A stretch of DNA of 64,000 nt from the NCBI RefSeq assembly GCF_004792295.1, contig NZ_SRRY01000001.1:1684501-1748500 (forward strand), given 5' to 3'. Origin of the DNA: Pseudoalteromonas sp. MEBiC 03607. GTDB lineage: Bacteria > Pseudomonadota > Gammaproteobacteria > Enterobacterales > Alteromonadaceae. The translations under genes and the position numbers were made by a program. The notes beneath the pieces are model-generated. The model was given only the letters and a program-made list of their open reading frames with translations. It ran no database searches and was not told the DNA's origin. Below, piece by piece: positions 7,698 to 15,660 of the stretch (its first letter is position 1; the number at the start of each line of letters is the position of its first letter).

Positions 7698-10139
7698 ATG
7701 CTACCAGGCCAACCTAAGGGCTTTAAAGTTCCAATTCGCGTCAGTGTGTTACTGGTGTTTGCCTTGGCAAGTTTATTAACAGGGATTGTGGCAATTAGTC
7801 TCCATTATTACTTTAGTGAAAAGTTTGTACTGCAGACAAAAACGGACCAATTTAAGCAGACCAGTCAACAAATAGCAGACCATATCTCGAGAATAAATCA
7901 TCGGGTTGATAATACGCTCAGCGTAATGATCCATGATACTCGACTCTTTTCTGAAGATAGCAAGGATAAAGACACCTTGCGTAATGTGTTGATAGAGGTA
8001 CTAAGTCGACATGCGGATTTTTACTCATTAATTCTTGCGCATCAAAATGGTGATATGCTGCAAGTAATTAATTTAAAAGGTGATGCAACCTTACCCGCTA
8101 GTTTTCAAATCCGGCCTTTGGAGCGTTGGTTGATTTATAAAGTCTCCGGGCAAGGTGATGCTCGCAAAACCGTAAAGTTATTCTTGGATGAAAGCCTTTC
8201 GGTTATTAGAGTCAAAGAAGAAAAAACTGACTATGATCCTCGTACCCGAAAGTGGTTTAAGGAAGCCTCTAGTGAGTCAGTCTCAAAGTCTGAGCAGTAT
8301 GTTTTTAATCTATTAGAAATGCCGGGCTATACCTATTCAATACAGTCAGCAGACACAGGTGATGTACTTGCACTTGATATAGCCAGCTCCAGTTTGAGCC
8401 ACTTTCTTGTAGAGCAACAACTTAAAATGCAGTTCTTAGTTTCTTCTGAAATGTATGTTTACCGGGGTGATGGCGAAATCATCGCAGCAAGTCGTAATCA
8501 AAGTCAGCAACGAACATTCGACGACTTATCTGCGCTTATTCGACTTGATGAGCAACAACCTGGGCTTGCCAATAAAAAGCAACAGTTCGGTAAAATGCTT
8601 GATGTGCACGAAAATGGTCAAGAAAAATATATGTTTGTAGTGCCATTGCCACTTAGTGGCGATATGCACTCTGATGAAGTGGATTACTTTACAGTGCTAG
8701 TTGCGAAAGAAGATGTGCTAGCAATTATTAAAGAGAAAATCAGAATCTCAATTTTAGTCACAGGGTTATGTTTATTGTTACTTTTGCCCGTATCGTGGTT
8801 TTTTGCATCTTCGATTGTTAATCCTATTTTGAAATTGGTGGGCGAAAATAAAAAAATCCAACAGCGTGATTACAATGAGGTTTCTACACTTTCGAGCCAT
8901 ATTCTAGAGATTCATTATTTAGCCAGTTCTATGGTTGATATGAGTCGCTCAATTGAGCAGCATGAAAACTCGCAAAAAGCGTTAATGGAATCTTTTATTG
9001 AGCTTATAGCGCAAGCAATTGATGATAAATCACCTTACACGGCAGGGCATTGTGAGCGGGTGCCAGAGCTCGGTATTTGGCTTGCTGATGCAGCATCAGA
9101 TTCAAAGGATGAGGCGTTTTCTGAGTTTAGTTTTAAAACCCCAGATGAACGACGAGAGTTTCGTTTAGCAGCATGGTTGCATGACTGCGGTAAAATTACT
9201 ACGCCAGAACATATTGTTGATAAAGGCACTAAGCTGGAAACAATTTACAACCGAATTCATGAAGTTCGTATGCGCTTTGAAGTACTGCTGCGAGATGCAA
9301 AACTAGACTACTACGAAAAACTGCTTGTAAACCCAGAACAAAAACAGCAGTTACAACAGCAATTAGACGCTGAGATTGAAAAGTTGCATGCAGATTTTAG
9401 CTTTATTGCGGCATGTAATGTCGGCGGAGAGTTTATGGATGAGTCGCAATTAAATCGTTTACATCAGATTGCCAGCATCAAGTGGTATCGTCACTTCGAT
9501 GCTAGTCTTGGTTTATCGCCACTTGAAGAGTTGCGCATGGTAAACCTTAAAGATCAAACTTTGCCTGTTGAAGAATCACTATTGAGTGATAAACCAAATG
9601 ATTTAATTCCTCATGAAAAGGCCATTGATTACGAACCTGATTTAGGGATAAAAATGACAATCCCTGAGTATAAATACAATCTAGGTGAGATTTATAATTT
9701 ATCTATTTCACGCGGTACGCTTACTGCTGAGGATAGGTTTAAAATTAATGAACATGTTATCAGTACTATTCGCATGCTTTCTAATGTTCCTTTTCCGAAA
9801 GAGCTTGCTCGGATCCCACGCTATGCCTCGACGCATCATGAAACATTAAAAGGTACTGGATATCCTCGCCAATTAACTGCAAAAGATTTATCAATACCTG
9901 AACGAGTGTTAGTGCTGGCTGATATTTTTGAGGCTCTAACTGCGACAGATAGGCCGTATAAAAAAGCCAAGCCTCTGAGTGTTGCCGTTGATATTTTAGC
10001 GAAGATGGTCGATGACGAGCATATTGATCGTGATGTATTTGAGCTATTTTTAACCTCAGGCATATACCTAAAATATGCAAAACAGTTTTTAGATGAGTCG
10101 CAAATCGATTCGGTCGATATTCAAAAATATCTAAGATAA
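7698..10139 (+). CDS. Membrane HD-GYP receptor with periplasmic Cache-like sensor (paralog 1)
   Basis: 813 residues. Membrane helix at ~17-38, periplasmic double-Cache-like sensor ~40-345, second helix ~349-371, a HAMP-like linker, then an HD-GYP domain from ~425. HD is at 495-496 in HDCGK; HHE at 713-715 and GYP at 721-723 in HHETLKGTGYP. HD-GYP enzymes hydrolyse c-di-GMP to pGpG or GMP. The spacing from HD to HHE is about 217 residues, whereas classical HD-GYP domains have roughly 60, so about 160 extra residues lie inside the catalytic domain. The metal-ligand His residues of the PEHI and KINEH segments are present, so activity is plausible. ATG with AAGGAG upstream. The next gene is a paralog. 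Confidence 0.88.
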   Translation: MLPGQPKGFKVPIRVSVLLVFALASLLTGIVAISLHYYFSEKFVLQTKTDQFKQTSQQIADHISRINHRVDNTLSVMIHDTRLFSEDSKDKDTLRNVLIEVLSRHADFYSLILAHQNGDMLQVINLKGDATLPASFQIRPLERWLIYKVSGQGDARKTVKLFLDESLSVIRVKEEKTDYDPRTRKWFKEASSESVSKSEQYVFNLLEMPGYTYSIQSADTGDVLALDIASSSLSHFLVEQQLKMQFLVSSEMYVYRGDGEIIAASRNQSQQRTFDDLSALIRLDEQQPGLANKKQQFGKMLDVHENGQEKYMFVVPLPLSGDMHSDEVDYFTVLVAKEDVLAIIKEKIRISILVTGLCLLLLLPVSWFFASSIVNPILKLVGENKKIQQRDYNEVSTLSSHILEIHYLASSMVDMSRSIEQHENSQKALMESFIELIAQAIDDKSPYTAGHCERVPELGIWLADAASDSKDEAFSEFSFKTPDERREFRLAAWLHDCGKITTPEHIVDKGTKLETIYNRIHEVRMRFEVLLRDAKLDYYEKLLVNPEQKQQLQQQLDAEIEKLHADFSFIAACNVGGEFMDESQLNRLHQIASIKWYRHFDASLGLSPLEELRMVNLKDQTLPVEESLLSDKPNDLIPHEKAIDYEPDLGIKMTIPEYKYNLGEIYNLSISRGTLTAEDRFKINEHVISTIRMLSNVPFPKELARIPRYASTHHETLKGTGYPRQLTAKDLSIPERVLVLADIFEALTATDRPYKKAKPLSVAVDILAKMVDDEHIDRDVFELFLTSGIYLKYAKQFLDESQIDSVDIQKYLR

Positions 10140-10261
10140 TTATTTGCTTATGCTTTAGGCTAATATTGCAGTGTTTTTGTTTGTAATACAAAGTTATTGG
10201 TGTATACATATTATACAAGCTAATATTATTTACGAACAAAGCATTGCAAGGAGATGCATAA

Positions 10262-13200
10262 GTGCTGGTATCTGCTTTTCAAAAACTCAAACAAACAATA
10301 CGTTTCTCGATTCGTCTTACCGTTGTTGCGGTGTTCGTATTAGCCACCTCATTAACAGCCCTGATTGCAATTAGTCTGCAATATTATTTCAGTGAAAAAA
10401 TGGCCTTAGAAGCCAGTGTTAAAAACTTTAATTTAGCCACTGGCTCTGTCGCTGATTACCTTACCGGTGTCAATGAAAAGTCGGAAAACACGCTAAGTGT
10501 AATGGTACAAAACAGTAGCCTTATCAGTGCCGACAGCGAAGATAAAAGTGAACTGAGAAATGTCATGAGTGAAATCATGCAGCTCAATCCATTGTTTTAT
10601 GCCTTGTATGTTGGCTATGAAAATGGTGACTTTTATGAATTAATAAATTTAGAAAGTAGTGAAATAGTTCGTCAGCAGTTGCAAGCCATCGAAGCAGATC
10701 GCTGGGTCGTGATCCACATTACCGGCGAAGGGGCTGAGCGTGTTCAGCACACCCATTATTTTGATCAGCAATTTAATTTACGCATTTCTCAAACTAAAGG
10801 TACCAGCTATGACCCCCGAGAGCGTTTGTGGTTTAAGCAAGCAAATTCTGCCCGAGTCAATAAAACCAAGCCGTATTTCTTTACCCACCTGCAAGCGCCC
10901 GGGCAAACCTATTCGATAAAGTCGGCAAGCGAAAACAGTGTCTTAGCGTTAGACGTTAGTTTGTCGAGCATCTCTGAATATTTAAGCAAACAGCAAAGTA
11001 AAATGAGCAGCCAGTATTTAAGTGAGCTGTATATATACAATAAAGAGGGTGAAATTGTTGCCTCTAATCAACAAAAAAATAGCTTACGTCTGCCAAGGCT
11101 TGAAAAATTGCCTCTGACTGAAGAGCAGCAAAGTGTATTGGCAAAGTATCCTTATTTAAGTGTTTCAAACGAAACTAACTGGCCGCCAATGGATTTTAGT
11201 GTTGGCGGTAACCCCAAAGGCTATAGCATTGATTACATTAATGGCTTGGCCAATATGCTCGGAATTAAAGTGACCTTTATCAATGGGTTTACTTGGTCTG
11301 AGTTTTTGAATCAATTTGCTAAAAAAGAAATAGATGTTATTCAGCCTATTTTTAAAACGCCTGCCAATGAGCCGCTTGGTATTATGAGCCAAACCATGGC
11401 AACCTTACCATTTAGTATTATTACTGCACAAGGTACGCTCCCAGTTGTTAGCATGAAGCAGTTGGCGGGTAAGCAGCTTGCAATTGGCGAAGGTTGGTCG
11501 GTGATCAAAGTGATCAAAGAGCACTTTCCCGACATCGACATTGTTGAGCTGCCAAGTACAAAAGCGGTACTTGATGCGGTAAGCCAAGGGCGGGTCTTTG
11601 CAGGCCTAGATAACGAGGCGGTGTTCAAATACACCCAAAAGCAGTTTTTTATTGATGGGCTTCAATATAATCAGCTTGATAGTTACAGCCATGACCTTTT
11701 ACCCGATACGCTGCATTTACTGTTTCACCCTGAGGATGCAGCGCTTAAAGATTTAATTGATATGGCAATAGAGCAACTGCCAGATTCGTATATTGCAGCA
11801 CTTGAGCGTAAATGGTTAGGAAGCGACCCCAATCAGCAACCACAAGTGATTGGCACCGTGCCTTACCCTGAATTTTTAACCTTAATAAAAGATAAAACAA
11901 ACTTTGCCCATTTACGTTTGATGACTCTTAATGGGGTTGAAAAGTACGTATATATCACCCCGCTTTCTGAGATGGGCGATAATAGCGATTTCCTAGCGAT
12001 AGTGGTGCCCAAAGAAGGTGTATTAAGCTCTACTCGCGAGAAAATTAAGCTGTCAATTTTAATCACTGCGGCATGCTTAATTATGGTTTTACCCGTGTCG
12101 TGGTTTTTTGCCTCACCTATCGTTGCACCAATTAAGACCTTAGAGGGCGAAAACTTAAAGATTAAACGGCGTCAATTTGACCAAGTTTCTACGCTAAAAA
12201 GCAGTATTAAAGAAATTAACAACCTATCTCGCTCTATGGTGCAAATGAGTCAATCGATTCAGCAACATGAGCAAAAGCAAAAGGCCCTAATGGAGTCATT
12301 TATTGAGCTTATCGCACAGGCTATCGATGATAAGTCTCCCTATACAGCAGGGCACTGCGAACGGGTACCAGAGCTTGGCATTATGCTAGCCAAAGCAGCT
12401 TCAAACTCAAATGAACATGCTTTTAAAGAGTTTGCGTTCAAAAATAAAGACGAGCTAAGAGAATTTAGTCTCGCAGCGTGGCTACATGACTGCGGTAAAA
12501 TTACCACGCCAGAACATATCGTAGATAAAGGCACTAAGTTAGAAACAATATACAACCGTATACACGAAGTGCGTACACGTTTTGAAGTACTTTGGCGAGA
12601 TGCAGAAATCGCTTATCTAAAAGCATTGCAAGCCACACCCGAAAAGCAGCTAGAGCTTGAAGCTGAACTTACTAAACGCCAAGCAGAGCTGCGGAGTGAT
12701 TTTTCGTTTATCGCTACCTGTAATGTAGGGGGCGAGTTTATGGATGAAGCTAGCCTTGAGCGTTTAGAAGCGCTCAGCACTATTACTTGGCAGCGCTATT
12801 TTGACGATAAAATAGGCCTTTCGCCAGTTGAAGAGCTGCGAGTTCATAGCAATGATGAGCAACTCCCTGTAACTGAAAAGCTACTTTCAGATAGGCCTGA
12901 GCATTTGATTGCCCACGATAAACCAATTCACTATGATGAACGATTAGGGATAAAAGTAGATATTCCAGAGTATAAATATAACTTAGGAGAGTTATATAAC
13001 TTACAGGTTCAGCGCGGTACTTTAACAAGTGAAGACCGATTTAAAATTAATGAGCATATTATTAGCACTATACGTATGCTCGATAATGTGCCGTTTCCTG
13101 AAGAGTTAGCCCGTGTGCCACGTTATGCCTCGACTCACCACGAAACTTTAAAAGGCACGGGGTATCCGCGTAAGTTGTCTGCGGATGATTTATCGATACC

Positions 13201-13438
13201 TGAGCGCGTGTTGGTGCTTGCTGATATATTTGAAGCATTGACCGCAGCCGACAGACCCTACAAAAAAGCCAAACCGCTGAGTGTTGCCATTGATATTTTA
13301 GCCAAGATGGTGGCCGATCAGCATGTTGATGAAGATGTATTCAAATTGTTCTTAACGTCAGGTATTTACCTTGAGTATGCAAAGCGCTATTTAAACCCAG
13401 AGCAAATCGATGATGTTGATATCGCAAAATACCTGTAA
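10262..13438 (+). CDS. HD-GYP receptor with solute-binding domain inserted in its sensor (paralog 2)
   Basis: 1058 residues, 245 longer than the upstream paralog. The two match from the first membrane helix through the Cache-like sensor to GEIVAS near residue 268, then a complete SBP_bac_3-type periplasmic solute-binding domain occupies ~285-520 (NETNWPPMDF at its start, ERKWLG at its end), after which similarity resumes at GVEKYVYITPL. The second membrane helix is at ~595-618 and the HD-GYP domain follows, with HD at 742-743, HHE at 959-961 and GYP at 967-969, so both signature motifs are intact. It probably couples an amino-acid-like or small-solute ligand to c-di-GMP turnover (inference). 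Start is GTG 10262, with AAGGAG upstream. Confidence 0.88.
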   Translation: MLVSAFQKLKQTIRFSIRLTVVAVFVLATSLTALIAISLQYYFSEKMALEASVKNFNLATGSVADYLTGVNEKSENTLSVMVQNSSLISADSEDKSELRNVMSEIMQLNPLFYALYVGYENGDFYELINLESSEIVRQQLQAIEADRWVVIHITGEGAERVQHTHYFDQQFNLRISQTKGTSYDPRERLWFKQANSARVNKTKPYFFTHLQAPGQTYSIKSASENSVLALDVSLSSISEYLSKQQSKMSSQYLSELYIYNKEGEIVASNQQKNSLRLPRLEKLPLTEEQQSVLAKYPYLSVSNETNWPPMDFSVGGNPKGYSIDYINGLANMLGIKVTFINGFTWSEFLNQFAKKEIDVIQPIFKTPANEPLGIMSQTMATLPFSIITAQGTLPVVSMKQLAGKQLAIGEGWSVIKVIKEHFPDIDIVELPSTKAVLDAVSQGRVFAGLDNEAVFKYTQKQFFIDGLQYNQLDSYSHDLLPDTLHLLFHPEDAALKDLIDMAIEQLPDSYIAALERKWLGSDPNQQPQVIGTVPYPEFLTLIKDKTNFAHLRLMTLNGVEKYVYITPLSEMGDNSDFLAIVVPKEGVLSSTREKIKLSILITAACLIMVLPVSWFFASPIVAPIKTLEGENLKIKRRQFDQVSTLKSSIKEINNLSRSMVQMSQSIQQHEQKQKALMESFIELIAQAIDDKSPYTAGHCERVPELGIMLAKAASNSNEHAFKEFAFKNKDELREFSLAAWLHDCGKITTPEHIVDKGTKLETIYNRIHEVRTRFEVLWRDAEIAYLKALQATPEKQLELEAELTKRQAELRSDFSFIATCNVGGEFMDEASLERLEALSTITWQRYFDDKIGLSPVEELRVHSNDEQLPVTEKLLSDRPEHLIAHDKPIHYDERLGIKVDIPEYKYNLGELYNLQVQRGTLTSEDRFKINEHIISTIRMLDNVPFPEELARVPRYASTHHETLKGTGYPRKLSADDLSIPERVLVLADIFEALTAADRPYKKAKPLSVAIDILAKMVADQHVDEDVFKLFLTSGIYLEYAKRYLNPEQIDDVDIAKYL

Positions 13439-13453
13439 CTGAGGGCGGTTGCT

Positions 13454-13482
13454 TTTACTTTAGGCTGAAAAGTCCGTACAAT
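13454..13482 (+). promoter_or_regulatory. Candidate promoter of epmC operon
   Basis: -35 TTTACT (13454-13459), 17-base spacer, -10 TACAAT (13477-13482). Matches to consensus are 4/6 and 5/6. Confidence 0.45.
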
Positions 13483-13520
13483 TCGCCTCGTTTTTAGTGA
13501 CGCTTTTAACGAGACGAATT
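13480..13520 (+). promoter_or_regulatory. 13-bp leader hairpin just before epmC
   Basis: AATTCGcCTCGTT and AACGAGaCGAATT form a 13-bp stem with one mismatch, ending 8 bases before the epmC start codon. There is no T-run, so it is not a normal terminator. It overlaps the place where a ribosome site would be expected, suggesting control of translation initiation (inference). Confidence 0.45.
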
Positions 13521-13528
13521 CAAGCCGT

Positions 13529-14098
13529 ATGCATCAGATTGCTGACTTAATCACTATTTTTGAAAACACCTTTTATCAAAGTCATAATACACGTTTGATA
13601 AAAGGTGATGATGAACCTATTTACCTGCCTGCTGATGAGCAAACGCCTTATCATCAAATTGTATTTGCCCACGGCTTCTATGCCAGCGCCTTGCATGAGA
13701 TTGCCCATTGGCTGGTGGCAGGAGAGGCACGTCGGTTAAAAGAAGATTATGGTTATTGGTATTGCCCAGATGGCCGTGATAAACACCAGCAAGCTGAATT
13801 TGAAGCGGTTGAAGTAAAACCGCAAGCTATTGAGTGGGCGCTCAGTACAGCAGCGGGTTTCGATTTTAATGTATCGGTTGATAATCTTAATGGCGAGCAA
13901 ACCTGCCGATTTGACTTTCAAGCGCGGGTTCATCAGCAAGTATTGGATCTATTAGCATCTGGCTTTAATCAGCGCACAGAGGCGTTACTTAAAGCATTGA
14001 GCGATTTTTATAACACCCCATGGCCATTATCCGCTGCACAGTTTACGTGGCAGCGCGATTTTCATAGCAACCCAGGAGTTTTAGCTGATGCAGTTTAA
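13529..14098 (+). CDS. epmC: Elongation factor P hydroxylase
   Basis: 189 residues, the size of E. coli EpmC (YfcM). HEIAHWLVAGEARR, YGYWYCPDGRD and FEAVEVKPQAIEW are hallmark blocks; the HExxH-like motif supplies metal ligands. EpmC hydroxylates the beta-lysyl-modified lysine of elongation factor P, the last step of its maturation. The 3' end overlaps the start of the NAD-kinase-like gene by 11 bases, and yfcL follows, the partner also found next to yfcM in E. coli. No strong ribosome site is seen, and a stable hairpin lies just upstream. ATG start. Confidence 0.93.
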   Translation: MHQIADLITIFENTFYQSHNTRLIKGDDEPIYLPADEQTPYHQIVFAHGFYASALHEIAHWLVAGEARRLKEDYGYWYCPDGRDKHQQAEFEAVEVKPQAIEWALSTAAGFDFNVSVDNLNGEQTCRFDFQARVHQQVLDLLASGFNQRTEALLKALSDFYNTPWPLSAAQFTWQRDFHSNPGVLADAV

Positions 14099-15230
14099 AT
14101 TAGGTTTGATTGTAAATCCGGTTGCCGGCTTAGGTGGCAGTGTGGCACTCAAGGGCAGTGATGGGGCAGATACCGCAGCAAAGGCAATGCAACTTGGCGC
14201 AGAGCCAAAAGCAAACTTACGCACCCGAGCGGCACTTGAGGTTCTGCTTGCACATCAAGATGAGTTAACCATTTACACTGTAAACGGTGAAATGGGTGAG
14301 CAAACGGCAAGCCAGCTTGGTTTTAATACTCACGTCATTTACCAAACAAATGAAATCACTACTCCTGATGACACAGAGCAGGCAGCCAAGCTATTGGTCG
14401 AGCAAGGTGTCGATCTTATTTTATTTGCTGGTGGTGACGGCACTGCTCGCAACATTTGTCACGCAGTTGGTGATAGCACACCTGTGTTGGGTATTCCTGC
14501 TGGCTGTAAAATACACTCTGGTGTTTATGCGATTACTCCAAAGGCAGCAGGTCGCGTTGTCGAAATGCTAGTAAAAGGTGAGCTTGTAAGCCTTGGTGAT
14601 GCCGATGTGATGGATATCGACGAAGAAGCATTTCGCGAAGGCACGGTAAAAGCTAAGCGCTATGGTGAAATGCAAGTACCTAGTGAAGTGCGTTATGTGC
14701 AAGCAGTTAAAAATGGCGGCAAAGAAACCGATGAATTAGTCCTTGCTGATATTGCGGCTTATGTTGTTAGTGAAATGGATGAAGACTGTTTATATGTGAT
14801 GGGCAGTGGTTCAACCGTGGCTGCAATAATGGAAGAAATGGGCCTTGAAAATACCTTGTTAGGTGTTGATTTAGTGGCTGATCAAGAACTCGTTGCACAG
14901 GATTTAACGGCTCAGCAATTACTTGAGCTTACCGAAGGTAAAGCGACTAAATTAGTGATTACCTTAATTGGTGGCCAAGGCCATATATTCGGCAGAGGAA
15001 ATCAGCAATTAAGCCCTGCACTTATTCGTGCTATTGGTCGTGACAATATTATTGTAGTGGCGACTAAAACTAAATTACAGGCCTTAAATGGCCGACCGCT
15101 GATTGCCGATACCGGTGATAGTGAGTTAGACGATGAATTAAGTGGTTATATACGCGTAACCACCGGTTTTAATGACCATATTATGTATGCAGTGGGTCAT
15201 CAAGATGGGCTGCACCCAGAGGAGAAGTAA
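14088..15230 (+). CDS. ATP-NAD kinase family protein (AcoX-like)
   Basis: 380 residues. LIVNPVAGLGG at the N terminus and FAGGDGTARN near residue 116 are the two nucleotide-kinase motifs of the NAD kinase/diacylglycerol kinase superfamily, and GIPAGCKIHSGVYA follows as in the AcoX-like branch. It is longer than standard NAD kinase, and its substrate is not established, so a housekeeping NadK role should not be assumed. The ATG overlaps the epmC stop region by 11 bases, indicating translational coupling; yfcL begins two bases after its stop. The three genes form one operon. Confidence 0.82.
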   Translation: MQFKLGLIVNPVAGLGGSVALKGSDGADTAAKAMQLGAEPKANLRTRAALEVLLAHQDELTIYTVNGEMGEQTASQLGFNTHVIYQTNEITTPDDTEQAAKLLVEQGVDLILFAGGDGTARNICHAVGDSTPVLGIPAGCKIHSGVYAITPKAAGRVVEMLVKGELVSLGDADVMDIDEEAFREGTVKAKRYGEMQVPSEVRYVQAVKNGGKETDELVLADIAAYVVSEMDEDCLYVMGSGSTVAAIMEEMGLENTLLGVDLVADQELVAQDLTAQQLLELTEGKATKLVITLIGGQGHIFGRGNQQLSPALIRAIGRDNIIVVATKTKLQALNGRPLIADTGDSELDDELSGYIRVTTGFNDHIMYAVGHQDGLHPEEK

Positions 15231-15232
15231 CA

Positions 15233-15511
15233 ATGAGTTTAGTAAGTTATATTGATGCAGCGCAGCAATATTTTGATGATTTAGTTGATAAAGCGACTGA
15301 CGACGAACTGTTTGCGGGTGGCTATTTACGTGGTCACTTTGACTTAGCGGTAGGTTATGCACAAGTAGAAGAATTAAACTTGTCAATTGAGGAACTTAAC
15401 AATCAAGTAGAATCAAGCTTAGTTAAAGCTTACCGTAATGGTGAGCTAAACGAAGAAGATAAAGAGCTTGTTGTGCGTTTGTGGGATGAAGTTAAAGCGC
15501 TAGCAGCTTAA
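15233..15511 (+). CDS. yfcL: YfcL family protein
   Basis: 92 residues, acidic and helical, without membrane segments. Length, sequence style (YIDAAQQYFDDLVDKATDDELFAGGYLRGHFDLAVG) and its place directly behind the epmC block match the YfcL family of gammaproteobacteria, whose function is unknown. It follows the NAD-kinase-like gene by two bases, so it is co-transcribed; an AGGAGAAG ribosome site lies inside the upstream gene end. A clear terminator closes the operon. Confidence 0.85.
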   Translation: MSLVSYIDAAQQYFDDLVDKATDDELFAGGYLRGHFDLAVGYAQVEELNLSIEELNNQVESSLVKAYRNGELNEEDKELVVRLWDEVKALAA

Positions 15512-15534
15512 CTTAGTATCTAAACCAAATTTAT

Positions 15535-15558
15535 AAAGCGACCTGTGTCGCTTTTTTT
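15535..15558 (+). terminator. Terminator after yfcL
   Basis: AAAGCGAC and GTCGCTTT pair around CTGT, followed by a T-run. Confidence 0.85.
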
Positions 15559-15660
15559 ACAGCTAGACCTTAGCTTTATCAGTAAAGCTATTAACTTAAA
15601 ATTTACCTTATTACTTAGATACGTTAAGGTTAACGAGAATTTTTTCTAGGGAATTTGAAA

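Noticed and set aside
9781..10239. 152-codon minus-strand frame
   Set aside because: Antisense to the conserved HHE-GYP part of the first HD-GYP protein; no independent support.
14088..15230. Housekeeping NAD kinase (nadK)
   Set aside because: The kinase motifs are present, but length and surrounding sequence fit the AcoX-like branch, so the symbol was withheld.
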